NCBI GenBank assembly: GCA_902478785.1
Contig: CABSMJ010000007.1
Coordinates: forward strand, 52,340-116,339
Length of the DNA: 64,000 nucleotides
Direction: 5' to 3'
Source of the DNA: an uncultured Oscillospiraceae bacterium
GTDB taxonomy: Bacteria > Bacillota > Clostridia > Oscillospirales > Oscillospiraceae
The notes below the pieces were generated by a model. The model saw only the letters and a list, made by a program, of their open reading frames with translations, was not told the DNA's origin and ran no database searches. The position numbers were made by a program, and so were the translations under genes. Every line of letters starts with the position of its first letter. Position 1 is the first letter of the stretch. This document shows positions 33,442 to 41,962 of this stretch, piece after piece.

Positions 33442-34115
33442 GAATTTTAGTGGTAGACGATGAGCGTACCCTGGTCAAGGGCATGAAATTCAACCTGGAG
33501 AACGAGGGGTACGAGGTGGAGACGGCCTATGACGGGGCCACAGCGGTGGAGCTGGCCCGGGAGGGGCGGTTCGACCTGCTGATCCTGGACGTGATGATGC
33601 CGGAGATCGACGGGCTGGAGGCCTGTATGCGCATCCGGGAGTTTTCCAATGTGCCCATCATCATGCTCACCGCCAAAAGCGAGGACGCGGACAAGCTGAT
33701 GGGCTTTGAGTGCGGCGCCGACGACTATATCACCAAGCCCTTCAATATTCTGGAGCTCAAGGCCCGGGTCCGAGCCCTTCTGCGGCGTAGCGCCGGGGTC
33801 CAGCGGGCGGCGGGGGCCGTACTGACGGTGGGGGAGTTGTCCCTGGACACCCAGCAGCGGGTGGCCATCCGGGACGGGGAGACCATCGATCTCACCGCTA
33901 AGGAGTACGACCTCATCGAGCTGCTCATGCGCAATCCCCGGCGGGTGTACAGCCGGGAGAATTTGATGAACGTGGTGTGGGGCTACTCCTACGGCGGGGA
34001 TTACCGGACGGTGGACGTCCATATCCGCCGCCTGCGGGAGAAGCTGGAGCGGAATCCGGCGGAGCCGGAACACATCCTGACAAAGTGGGGAGTGGGCTAC
34101 TATTTCAAGGGCTAG
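33438..34115 (+). CDS. OmpR/PhoB-family response regulator
   Basis: A 225-residue two-component regulator. The receiver domain (1-120) has the acidic pair in VVDDE, phosphoacceptor Asp 51 in [13 protein letters not shown], a conserved Thr (MLTAKS) and Lys (ITKPF). The C-terminal winged helix (130-225) has [16 protein letters not shown] and [16 protein letters not shown]. Its ATG overlaps the upstream stop by four bases. The kinase frame begins right after its stop. Confidence 0.95.
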   Translation: MRILVVDDERTLVKGMKFNLENEGYEVETAYDGATAVELAREGRFDLLILDVMMPEIDGLEACMRIREFSNVPIIMLTAKSEDADKLMGFECGADDYITKPFNILELKARVRALLRRSAGVQRAAGAVLTVGELSLDTQQRVAIRDGETIDLTAKEYDLIELLMRNPRRVYSRENLMNVVWGYSYGGDYRTVDVHIRRLREKLERNPAEPEHILTKWGVGYYFKG

Positions 34116-34116
34116 T

Positions 34117-35514
34117 CTGCAAAATAAATTCGGCCTGAGCTACATCGGCATCATCGTGGCGGTGCTGGTGCTGATGAACACCTATCCGCTGCTGGTGTCG
34201 GAGGATCTGGTGTTTCGCTCCAAGCAAAGCACCATGCAGGACAGCGTTACGGTGATCGCCTCCTCTCTGGCGGGGCTGGAGACGCTGACGGAGGAGAACG
34301 TGAAGCAGGCCATGTCCGTGGTGGAGGAGACGGGGATCTCCCGGATCCTGGTCACCGATGAGAGCGGCCGCGTTCTCTACGACACCCGGGAGACCGGCAG
34401 CTCCGTGGGGGAGTATGCCTTGTATACGGAGGTGGTCCTGGCCCTGACGGGCAACGACGCCTTTTCCATCTCCTACCAGGGCGGCGCCTTCCGCAGCCGC
34501 TCGGCGGCGCCGGTGCTGTACCAGAACCAGGTCATCGGCGCGGTGTACGCCTATGAGTACGACACGGAACAGGCCTCACTGCTCAAGGGCTTTCAGTCCA
34601 ATCTGCGGAATATCTCGCTGCTGATCGCGGCGGTGGTGCTGGTGCTGTCGGTGGTGCTGTCCCGGGCCCTGACCCGGCAGATCAGCGAGCTGCTCTCGGC
34701 CATCCGCAGCGTCCGGGAGGGGGCTTACGGCCGTCGGGCCGTGGTTCGGGGCCGGGACGAGCTGGCGGAGATCTCCCAGGAGTTCAACAGCCTCACCGAT
34801 CGGCTGCAAAAGACGGAGGAGGCCCGGCGGCGCTTCGTTTCCGATGCTTCCCACGAGCTCAAGACGCCTCTGGCGGCCATCCAGCTGCTGACGGACTCCA
34901 TCCTCCAGACGGAGAACATCGACCCGGCCACCACAAAGGAATTCGTGGCGGACATCGGCCAGGAGGCCCAGCGCCTGACCCGCATCACCGAGGACTTGCT
35001 CCAGCTGACCCGGCTGGACAGCGGGCTGATGCAGCAGGCCACGGTGGTGGATGTGCTGCCGGTGCTCCAGCAGGTGCTGCGGATGATGGAGCTGGTGGCC
35101 ACGGAGCGGGACATCACACTGACCTATGAGGCCGGGGAGGGGTGCCTGGTGTACTCCACCCGGGACGAGCTCCACCAGGTCATCTACAACCTGGTGGATA
35201 ACGCCATCAAGTACAGCGGTACCGGCGGACGGGCCCAGGTGAAGCTCTCTTGTCAGGAGAGCTGGGTGACGCTGGTGGTGGAGGACAACGGCGTGGGCAT
35301 CCCGGAGGAGGACCTGCCCAAGGTGTTCGACCGGTTTTACCGGGTGGATAAGGCCCGCTCTCGGGCCGCTGGCGGCACGGGACTGGGCTTGTCCATTGTC
35401 CGGGATACGGTGGAGCGCCGGGGCGGCACCGTGGAGGCCGCCAACCGCCCGGGAGGCGGCGCGGTGTTCACCGTGCGCTGGCCCCTGGCCCAGCGGGAGG
35501 AGGAGACGCCATGA
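34117..35514 (+). CDS. Sensor histidine kinase with probable CTG start
   Basis: A membrane kinase of about 465 residues. It has an N-terminal TM helix (YIGIIVAVLVLMNTYPLL), a 130-residue extracytoplasmic sensor, a second TM (NISLLIAAVVLVLSVVL), a HAMP domain, the phosphoacceptor His in SDASHELKTPL (about 246) and an ATPase domain with N, G1 and G2 boxes (NLVDNAIKYS, VEDNGVGIP, GGTGLGLSI). No ATG, GTG or TTG fits the full first TM. The in-frame CTG at 34117, one base after the regulator stop and five bases behind AAGGG, would give LQNKFGLSYIG. The first standard start, GTG 34156, would remove 13 residues including the start of the helix. Confidence 0.9.
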   Translation: MQNKFGLSYIGIIVAVLVLMNTYPLLVSEDLVFRSKQSTMQDSVTVIASSLAGLETLTEENVKQAMSVVEETGISRILVTDESGRVLYDTRETGSSVGEYALYTEVVLALTGNDAFSISYQGGAFRSRSAAPVLYQNQVIGAVYAYEYDTEQASLLKGFQSNLRNISLLIAAVVLVLSVVLSRALTRQISELLSAIRSVREGAYGRRAVVRGRDELAEISQEFNSLTDRLQKTEEARRRFVSDASHELKTPLAAIQLLTDSILQTENIDPATTKEFVADIGQEAQRLTRITEDLLQLTRLDSGLMQQATVVDVLPVLQQVLRMMELVATERDITLTYEAGEGCLVYSTRDELHQVIYNLVDNAIKYSGTGGRAQVKLSCQESWVTLVVEDNGVGIPEEDLPKVFDRFYRVDKARSRAAGGTGLGLSIVRDTVERRGGTVEAANRPGGGAVFTVRWPLAQREEETP

Positions 35515-36434
35515 GACGAGGAGTTGCTTTGCTGCTGGCTCTGGCACTCACGGTGCTCTCCGGCTGTGCCATCGTCAACCAGGCCGTCAGCGACAGCGCC
35601 AACACCTTTCAGCTCTATTACCTGACGGACTTTGCCCAGGATTCCGAGGGGAGCCTGGGCGGCGACGCCATTGTTGCTGTGCCCACCGTCATTGACGGCG
35701 GCGGGGACATGGAGCCGCTGGACCTGGCCCGGGCCATGGTGGAGCGGCTGCTGGAGGACCCCCAGGGAACGGAGTACTGTTCCGCTGTCCCCCAGGGGAC
35801 CACACTGCTGGGACTGGACCTGGACGGCAGCCATCTGACGGTGGACCTGTCCGGGGAATACAGCAGCCTCTCCGGCATCTTTTTGACCCTGGCGGACTAC
35901 TGCATGACGCTGTCCCTGACCCAGGTGCCCGGCGTCAAGGTGGTGAGCATCACCGTGGGAGGGCAGGAGCTGGCCTATCGAGACCATCAAAACTTCCGGG
36001 CACAGGATGTGCTCATGACCACCGCAGACGACGTGGTGGGCACCGTGGAGGCTACACTGTGGTTCCTGGGGGCGGATGGCACTACGCTGGTGCCGGAGCA
36101 GAGGACTCTGGAGCTCTATGAGGGCGATTCCCAGGCCCAGGTGCTGGTGAACGCCCTGCTGGAGGGACCGCAGAGCAAGGAGCTGGTCTCGGCCCTGCCG
36201 GAGGGCTTTAGCATTCTCTCCATCTGGACGGAAGAGGATATCTGCTATGTGAATCTTCCCTCATCGGTATGTGACGCGGCCTCCGGCGATGCCTCTCGGC
36301 GGACCATCCGGGCGCTGGTGGACTCCCTGTGTTCCCTGGACACGGTGGACGGTGTCCAGATCCGGGTGGATGGCGAGTCCCGGGACCGCTACGGCGAGGT
36401 GGACATCTCCGGGATCTTGCAGCCTGATCAATAA
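35511..36434 (+). CDS. GerMN-domain lipoprotein
   Basis: A 307-residue secreted lipoprotein with lipobox LSGC (Cys 19) and two GerMN modules (about 35-155 and 175-305). The repeated pattern is ARAMVERLLEDPQGTE/VNALLEGPQSKE followed by hydrophobic-strand stretches. Overlap of four bases with the kinase gene places it in the same operon. The order regulator-kinase-GerMN lipoprotein parallels MtrA-MtrB-LpqB of actinobacteria, where LpqB tunes the kinase. That parallel is inference. Confidence 0.9.
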   Translation: MRRGVALLLALALTVLSGCAIVNQAVSDSANTFQLYYLTDFAQDSEGSLGGDAIVAVPTVIDGGGDMEPLDLARAMVERLLEDPQGTEYCSAVPQGTTLLGLDLDGSHLTVDLSGEYSSLSGIFLTLADYCMTLSLTQVPGVKVVSITVGGQELAYRDHQNFRAQDVLMTTADDVVGTVEATLWFLGADGTTLVPEQRTLELYEGDSQAQVLVNALLEGPQSKELVSALPEGFSILSIWTEEDICYVNLPSSVCDAASGDASRRTIRALVDSLCSLDTVDGVQIRVDGESRDRYGEVDISGILQPDQ

Positions 36435-36439
36435 AGAGA

Positions 36440-36487
36440 AAAACGGCCCTCCGCACCATTTGATGCGGAGGGCCGTTTTTTTATTTT
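36440..36487. terminator. Bidirectional terminator between GerMN gene and hppA
   Basis: 16-bp stem (36440-36455 and 36464-36479) with T-tracts on both strands. Confidence 0.93.
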
Positions 36488-36490
36488 CTT

Positions 36491-38614
36491 TTACAGCAGG
36501 TTCATCAGGTTGAAGGCCAGGATCAGGCCGGAGAACACGATGGACACGGTGGAGCAGAGCTTGATGAGGATGTTCAGGGACGGACCGGAGGTGTCCTTGA
36601 AGGGATCGCCCACGGTGTCGCCCACCACAGCCGCCTTGTGCTGCTCGGAGCCCTTGCCGCCGTGGTGTCCGGACTCGATATACTTCTTGGCATTGTCCCA
36701 GGCGCCGCCGGCGTTGGACATAAACACGGCCATGGCGAAGCCGGTGACGGACACGCCGCCCAGCAGACCCACCACGCCGGTGGGGCCCAGGATCAGGCCC
36801 GTGAGGATGGGAACGATAATGGCCAGCAGAGCGGGCACCACCATCTCATGGAGGGCGCCGCGGGTGCACAGGGACACGCAGGAGGCGTAGTCGGGATCGG
36901 ACTTGTAGTCCATGATGCCGGCGATCTCCTTGAACTGCCGCCGGACCTCCACCACGATGGACTGGGCGGCCTTCTGCACCGCGCTCATGGTGAAGGCGGA
37001 GAAGACGAAGGTCAGCATGGCGCCGACGAACATACCTACCAGCACCGTGGGGCTGGTCAGGGTGAAGTTGAGGGTCTCAGTGGTGTTCTCCTGCACGATG
37101 TTGACGTAGCTCACCAGCAGGGCCAGAGCGGTCAGGGAAGCGGAGCCGATGGCGAAGCCCTTGCCGGTGGCGGCGGTGGTGTTGCCCAGGGAATCCAGGG
37201 CGTCGGTGCGCTCACGGACCTCCTCGGGCAGGCCGGACATCTCGGCGATGCCGCCGGCGTTGTCGGCCACAGGACCGTAGGCGTCGGTGGCCAGGGTGAT
37301 GCCCAGGGTGGAGAGCATGCCTACACCGGCGATGCCGATGCCGTAGAGGCCCTTGTTGAAGGCGTCGGTAAAGGCACCGGAGCCGTCCACAATGACGGTG
37401 GAGCCGCCAGCGGCAAAGTAGCTGATGAGCACCGCCACGGCCACGATCAGGATGGAGGTCAGGGTGGACTTGAGGCCCAGGGAAATGCCGCCGATGATGA
37501 TAGTGGCGGAACCGGTCTCAGAAGCCGCTGCCAGCTCCTGGGTGGGCTTATAGGTGTCGGAGGTGTAGTACTCGGTGAAATAGCCGATGGCGCAGCCGCC
37601 GATGAGGCCGCAAAGGATGGCCACATACACGCCCATATGGCCGTCCAGAATGAAATAGGTCAGAGGAGCGGCCAGAATGGCGGAGAGCACGGCAGCGGTG
37701 TAGGTGCCGGTGCGCAGGCTCTTGAGCAGGGACTGCTGGGAGGCATTCTCCTTGGTCTTGACCAGGAAGGAGCCGATGATGGAGCAGAAGATGCCGCACA
37801 CGGCCAGAGCCACAGGCAGCAGCAGTCCACCCCAGCCGTAGCCGCCCACGGCGCCCAGGGCGAAGGTGGCCAGAATGGAGCCCACATAGGACTCGTACAG
37901 GTCGGCGCCCATGCCGGCCACGTCACCCACGTTGTCGCCCACGTTGTCAGCGATGGTGGCGGGGTTCCGGGGGTCATCCTCGGGAATGCCGGCCTCCACC
38001 TTGCCCACCAGGTCTGCACCCACGTCGGCGGCCTTGGTGTAGATGCCGCCGCCCACACGGGCGAACAGGGCCATGAAGGAGGCGCCCATGCCGTTCATCA
38101 CCATGATGTTGCCCAGCTGAACGGGATCGTTGATGCCGAAGCCGTAGCGCAGGATGAAGAACCACAGCGTGATGTCCAGCATGCCCAGGCCCACCACGGT
38201 GAAGCCCATGACGGAGCCGGAGGAGAAGGCCACCCGCAGGCCCTTATTGAGGCTCTCGGAGGCGGCCTGAGCGGTGCGGGCATTGGAGTTGGTGGCGATC
38301 TTCATACCGATAAAGCCTGCCAGCATGGACCAGATGCCGCCGGTCAGGAAGGCGAAGGGGGTGAACTGGGAGAGCATCTTTCCGCCGGAGGCGAAAGCGA
38401 TGATCACCAGGATGATGAACACCACCACAAATACCTTAAAAACGGTGGTGTACTGCTGCTTCAAATAGGCATTGGCGCCGGCTCGGATGGATGCGGCGAT
38501 CTTCTGCATCCGCTCCGTGCCCTCGGAATAGGTCATGACCTTTTTCGCCTGTGCCAAGGCGAAGAGGCCGGCCACCAGGGCGCCAACAAACCCAATCCAG
38601 AACAGGTTTTCCAT
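36491..38614 (-). CDS. hppA: Membrane-bound ion-pumping pyrophosphatase
   Basis: A 707-residue protein with about 16 transmembrane helices that hydrolyses PPi to pump H+ or Na+. The catalytic motifs AAADVGADLVGKVEAGIPEDD-like (TKAADVGADLVGKVE) and DNVGDNVGDVAGMGADLYES are present. GNTTAATGKG has Ala at the position that is Lys in K+-independent enzymes, so this should be the K+-dependent type; Na+ versus H+ specificity cannot be settled here. ATG at 38614 with GGAGTGGAG upstream. Confidence 0.97.
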   Translation of the reverse strand: MENLFWIGFVGALVAGLFALAQAKKVMTYSEGTERMQKIAASIRAGANAYLKQQYTTVFKVFVVVFIILVIIAFASGGKMLSQFTPFAFLTGGIWSMLAGFIGMKIATNSNARTAQAASESLNKGLRVAFSSGSVMGFTVVGLGMLDITLWFFILRYGFGINDPVQLGNIMVMNGMGASFMALFARVGGGIYTKAADVGADLVGKVEAGIPEDDPRNPATIADNVGDNVGDVAGMGADLYESYVGSILATFALGAVGGYGWGGLLLPVALAVCGIFCSIIGSFLVKTKENASQQSLLKSLRTGTYTAAVLSAILAAPLTYFILDGHMGVYVAILCGLIGGCAIGYFTEYYTSDTYKPTQELAAASETGSATIIIGGISLGLKSTLTSILIVAVAVLISYFAAGGSTVIVDGSGAFTDAFNKGLYGIGIAGVGMLSTLGITLATDAYGPVADNAGGIAEMSGLPEEVRERTDALDSLGNTTAATGKGFAIGSASLTALALLVSYVNIVQENTTETLNFTLTSPTVLVGMFVGAMLTFVFSAFTMSAVQKAAQSIVVEVRRQFKEIAGIMDYKSDPDYASCVSLCTRGALHEMVVPALLAIIVPILTGLILGPTGVVGLLGGVSVTGFAMAVFMSNAGGAWDNAKKYIESGHHGGKGSEQHKAAVVGDTVGDPFKDTSGPSLNILIKLCSTVSIVFSGLILAFNLMNLL

Positions 38615-38663
38615 TTTTCTCCACTCCTCGTTTGGTTGATGATAAGGGATTCGTTGTTTCTCC

Positions 38664-38691
38664 ATTCTAACACATGGGAATTGTTTTGCAA
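38664..38691 (-). promoter_or_regulatory. Promoter of hppA
   Basis: Minus-strand TTGCAA (38691-38686) and TAGAAT (38669-38664) with a 16-base spacer. Confidence 0.6.
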
Positions 38692-38838
38692 GGTAAGATT
38701 TCGCGCTCTATTACGTAAACATGTTAATTTTTACGTTTTTCACAAATTTTTGCAGAAAACTTCTGCGTCTTTGGGGCTTGCAATGGGGAAAACTGTGGAA
38801 ACTCAGGGCATTGGAGCTAGCGGTCCAGGCGGGAAGCC

Positions 38839-39204
38839 TCAGCGGCACAGCCACCAGAGGGCAATCCCCACCGCCAGTTCTGCCAGAAAAATGGCGGGGA
38901 TGCCGTAGCGGAAGGAGCGATGGAGAGTCTTGTGGTGCCATACCCGCATGCCCAACAGAGCGCCCACACTGCCGCCCAGGACAGCCAGGAGAAAGAGCGT
39001 TTTCTCCGGTACCCGGCGGGTGCGGGGATGGGCCTGGGTGCGCTTGGCCTTCCACTTGTCCAGGCCGAACACAAAAAAGGTCACCAGGTTGATGACCACC
39101 AGCCACAGCCCCAGCAGTGCCCAGGGGGAGCCCAGAAAGAGAAAGGCGGTGGAAGAGGTGCTCTCCGGCAGGTAAGAAGCTGAAAGAAAATAGGTCAGAG
39201 TCAT
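38839..39204 (-). CDS. DUF1294-family membrane protein
   Basis: A 121-residue protein with three hydrophobic segments and the DUF1294 signature: VFGLDKWKAKR, RVPEKTLFLLAVLGGSVGALLGM, then RVWHHKTLHRSFRYGIP. Function unknown. It lies downstream of psuG on the minus strand behind a terminator, so is probably expressed separately or by read-through. Confidence 0.85.
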   Translation of the reverse strand: MTLTYFLSASYLPESTSSTAFLFLGSPWALLGLWLVVINLVTFFVFGLDKWKAKRTQAHPRTRRVPEKTLFLLAVLGGSVGALLGMRVWHHKTLHRSFRYGIPAIFLAELAVGIALWWLCR

Positions 39205-39218
39205 GAGAACGGTCCTCC

Positions 39219-39256
39219 CAAAATAAAAAAGAGCTGACCGGGTGTCCGGTCAGCTC
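39219..39256 (-). terminator. Terminator after psuG
   Basis: Minus-strand stem of 11 bp (39256-39246 with 39241-39231) followed by TTTTTTATTTT. Confidence 0.93.
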
Positions 39257-39272
39257 CATGGTAGCAGAGAAC

Positions 39273-40202
39273 TTAAGCCTTGGCAAGCTTGCACAGCTCA
39301 GCGGCGGTCTTGGCGGCCAGCTTAGCGTTGTTATAAACCAACTGGATGTTGGAGTCCAGAGAGTCACCGCCGGTCAGGTCCTTGATCTTGGCCAGCAGGA
39401 AGGGGGTGGTCTCCTTGCCGTGGATGCCCTTGGCCTTGGCCTCCTCCACAGCCTCGTCGATGGCCTTGTTGATGACGTCGGGGTCCATGGAGTACTCCTC
39501 GGGAATGGGGTTGGTCACCAGCATGCCGCCCTCCATGCCAAGCTCCTGCTTGACGTGGAACGCCTTGGCCAGCTCCTGGGGGGTGTCCAGCTCATAGTCC
39601 ACGCCGAAGCCGCTGCGGCGGGTGTAGAAGGCGGGCAGCTCCTTGGTGCCGTAGCCGATGACGGTGACGCCGTGGGTCTCCAGATACTCCAGGGTCAGAC
39701 CCAGGTCCAGAATGGACTTGGCGCCGGCGCAGATGACCATCACGGGGGTGTGGGCCAGCTCCTCCAGGTCAGCGGAGATGTCCATGGTGGTCTCCGCGCC
39801 CCGGTGGACACCGCCGATGCCGCCGGTGGCAAAGACCTGGATGCCAGCCATGGCGGCGATCATCATGGTGGTGGTGACGGTGCAGGCGCCGTCCATGCCC
39901 TTGGCCACCAGCACCGGCAGATCCCGGCGGCTGGCCTTGGGGATGCCGGAACCGGTCCGGCCCAGATAGTCGATCTCCTCCTTGGTCAGTCCGGCCTTGA
40001 GCCGGCCGCCGATGATGGCGATGGTGGCGGGCACAGCGCCGCCCTCCCGGATGATCTGCTCCACGTGCAGAGCGGTCTCCACGTTCTGGGGATAGGGCAT
40101 GCCGTGGGAGATGATGGTGGACTCCAGGGCCACCACAGGGCGGCCTTCGGCCAGAGCCTGGGACACCTCGGGAGCCACGTCCAAATACTGATTCATACGC
40201 AT
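39273..40202 (-). CDS. psuG: Pseudouridine-5'-phosphate glycosidase
   Basis: A 309-residue Mn-dependent C-C glycosidase that splits pseudouridine 5'-phosphate to uracil and ribose-5-phosphate. ALESTIISHGMPYPQN, the catalytic-lysine region, FATGGIGGVHRGAE, DISADLEELA and ICAGAKSILDLG match the family. Start at 40202, where GGAGG is eight bases upstream. It is the second gene of a psuK-psuG unit, 46 bases after psuK. Confidence 0.95.
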   Translation of the reverse strand: MRMNQYLDVAPEVSQALAEGRPVVALESTIISHGMPYPQNVETALHVEQIIREGGAVPATIAIIGGRLKAGLTKEEIDYLGRTGSGIPKASRRDLPVLVAKGMDGACTVTTTMMIAAMAGIQVFATGGIGGVHRGAETTMDISADLEELAHTPVMVICAGAKSILDLGLTLEYLETHGVTVIGYGTKELPAFYTRRSGFGVDYELDTPQELAKAFHVKQELGMEGGMLVTNPIPEEYSMDPDVINKAIDEAVEEAKAKGIHGKETTPFLLAKIKDLTGGDSLDSNIQLVYNNAKLAAKTAAELCKLAKA

Positions 40203-40248
40203 GATAATGACCTCCATATTGATAATTTAGTTGTATATATGAGTTGCA

Positions 40249-41346
40249 TTAAGAGGCGGAAGGAACGGCCTGGGCCATCCGCTCCCGCAGGAGAGAGGGG
40301 CAGAGGTTGGGGTTGATAGTCTCCTCGCTCTCCATGGCCAGGGACCCGGCGGCCAGGGAGGCCAGGGCGGTGTCGTGGAGGTCCGTGCCCTCCAGATAGG
40401 CCCAGGCGATGGCAGCCATGGATGCGTCTCCGGCGCCGGTGGCGTTGACCAGCCGGGCGGGGAGACAGGGCAACAGCAGCGCCTGGTGATGGTCGGCGGC
40501 GTAGACACCGTCCCCACCCAGGGAGATAAAGACCCGCCGCAGCCCCGTGTCCAGCAGGGCCTGGGCCGCCTGTTCCAGACTGGCCCGGTCGCAGATCTTT
40601 ACGCCGGAGAGCAGCTCCGCCTCCAGTCGGTTGGGCTTGAGGGTGTGGAGCCTGCCCAGAATGGGCCGCAGCTTTTCCGCCTTGGCGGTGGAGACCGGGT
40701 CGCAGAAGAGGGGTACCTTCACGTGCTCTGCCAGCCAGGCCAGGCTCTCCGCCGGCAGATTGGTGTCCATCACCACCAGCTGGGCGTTGTTCAAGAGCGC
40801 CTGGCGGGAGTTGAGAAAAGCCGGGGTCAGGTGGCGGTAGATCTCCATGTCGCTGACCGCCAGGGCCATGTCCCCGTCCGCCTGGGAGAGGAAGAGGTAG
40901 GTGGAGGTGGCGCCGCCAGGAACCTGGAGGGACTGGCTGATGTCGATGCCCAGCTCGCCGCAGGAGGCGGCGATGCGCTGGGCGTGGAGATCATCACCGA
41001 AGGCGGTGAGGAACCGGGTGTCTACACCCAGAAGGCTCATGTTGTGGGCGATGTTCCGCCCCACGCCGCCCAGGGAGATGCGCACCGTGCCGGGATTGGA
41101 ATCCTGAGCCACCAGCTTCCGGAAGGGCCGCCCGCCGATGTCGATGTTGACGGCGCCCACCACGGCGGCGTAGGAGGCGTTGCGCAGCACATAGCCCTTG
41201 CCGGCAATGTAGCCCTTTTTCATCAGATTGGAGATGTGCACCGCCACGGAGGAGCGGGTGATGCCCGCCCGGTCCGCCAGCTCCTGCTGGGAGATCATGG
41301 GGTTCTCTTCAATCCATTGCAGAATCTGCCGTTCCCGTTGGGTCAT
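40249..41346 (-). CDS. psuK: Pseudouridine kinase with N-terminal HTH
   Basis: A 365-residue PfkB-family kinase that phosphorylates pseudouridine. Residues 1-55 form a winged helix (MTQRERQILQWIEENPMISQQELADRAG...) like the MarR/Lrp fold. The remainder has SLGGVGRNIAHNMSLLG, DTNLPAE, LKPNRLEAE and the anion-hole loop NATGAGDASMAA. The fused DNA-binding domain suggests autoregulation of the psu unit; an imperfect palindrome sits directly at the promoter. AAAGGAGG precedes the ATG. Confidence 0.93.
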   Translation of the reverse strand: MTQRERQILQWIEENPMISQQELADRAGITRSSVAVHISNLMKKGYIAGKGYVLRNASYAAVVGAVNIDIGGRPFRKLVAQDSNPGTVRISLGGVGRNIAHNMSLLGVDTRFLTAFGDDLHAQRIAASCGELGIDISQSLQVPGGATSTYLFLSQADGDMALAVSDMEIYRHLTPAFLNSRQALLNNAQLVVMDTNLPAESLAWLAEHVKVPLFCDPVSTAKAEKLRPILGRLHTLKPNRLEAELLSGVKICDRASLEQAAQALLDTGLRRVFISLGGDGVYAADHHQALLLPCLPARLVNATGAGDASMAAIAWAYLEGTDLHDTALASLAAGSLAMESEETINPNLCPSLLRERMAQAVPSAS

Positions 41347-41392
41347 AGGCTGCCTCCTTTATAAGCAAAACTTTATTTCTAATCCGATGCTT

Positions 41393-41420
41393 ATTATAGC
41401 GCCTTGCTTCAGATTGTCAA
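41393..41420 (-). promoter_or_regulatory. Promoter and possible operator of psuK-psuG
   Basis: Minus-strand TTGACA (41420-41415) and TATAAT (41398-41393) with a 16-base spacer, both perfect. Downstream an inverted repeat of TTATAAGC/GCTTATTATA type spans about 41359-41398 around the start point and could bind the HTH of PsuK. Confidence 0.8.
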
Positions 41421-41470
41421 GCCCTATTTTACCGCCTGTCGCCCGGGGGATGCCGATGGTCGCAAAGGGC

Positions 41471-41499
41471 TGGACGGAGCAGGGAAAAGTCCGTATACT
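41471..41499 (+). promoter_or_regulatory. Promoter of the LytTR unit
   Basis: TGGACG and TATACT with a 17-base spacer, about 25 bases before the ATG. Confidence 0.55.
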
Positions 41500-41524
41500 G
41501 AAGACCAGAAAGGGGGGAGCGGGC

Positions 41525-41962
41525 ATGAAGGTGGAGCTGCGGTTGGAGCCGGAGCAAAGCGAAGTGACGGTGGTGGTCCGCGCCCCAGCGCTGACGCCGG
41601 AGGTGGAGGCGCTGCTGGAGCGGCTGAAGGAGCGGGAGCAGCTGATGGGTTTTGCCCCTGACGGCACGGCGGTGCCTTTGAAAATTGAGGATATCCTCCG
41701 GTTTTACGGGGAGGACAAGGGGGTCCTGGCCCAGACGGCGGAGGGCGTCTTTACCGTGCGCCGACGGCTCTACGAGCTGGCCGGGGAGCTGGAGCAGTGG
41801 CGCTTTGCCCGCATCTCCCATTTGGAGATCGTGAACCTGGGCCAGGTGAAGGCCCTGGATCTGACGCTGACGGGCACCATCCGCATCCATTTGACGGATG
41901 GGACCGTGTGTTATGCCTCCCGGCGGTATGTCAAACGGATCAAGGAGGTGCTGGGCATATGA
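41525..41962 (+). CDS. LytTR-family DNA-binding regulator without receiver
   Basis: A 145-residue stand-alone LytTR protein. Residues about 50-145 fit the domain (IEDILRFYGEDKGVLAQTAEG, RRRLYELAGELEQWRFARIS, NLGQVKAL, YASRRYVKRIKEVLG). The first 45 residues are a ferredoxin-like beta-alpha stretch common in this subgroup. GGGGGAG precedes the ATG. It overlaps the next gene as ATGA; LytTR-plus-membrane-protein pairs usually form autoregulatory units in which the membrane partner inhibits the regulator. Confidence 0.92.
   Translation: MKVELRLEPEQSEVTVVVRAPALTPEVEALLERLKEREQLMGFAPDGTAVPLKIEDILRFYGEDKGVLAQTAEGVFTVRRRLYELAGELEQWRFARISHLEIVNLGQVKALDLTLTGTIRIHLTDGTVCYASRRYVKRIKEVLGI

Noticed and set aside
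36638..38908. A 756-codon open frame on the plus strand opposite hppA
   Set aside because: Gly/His-rich composition without motifs; produced by the codon bias of hppA on the other strand.
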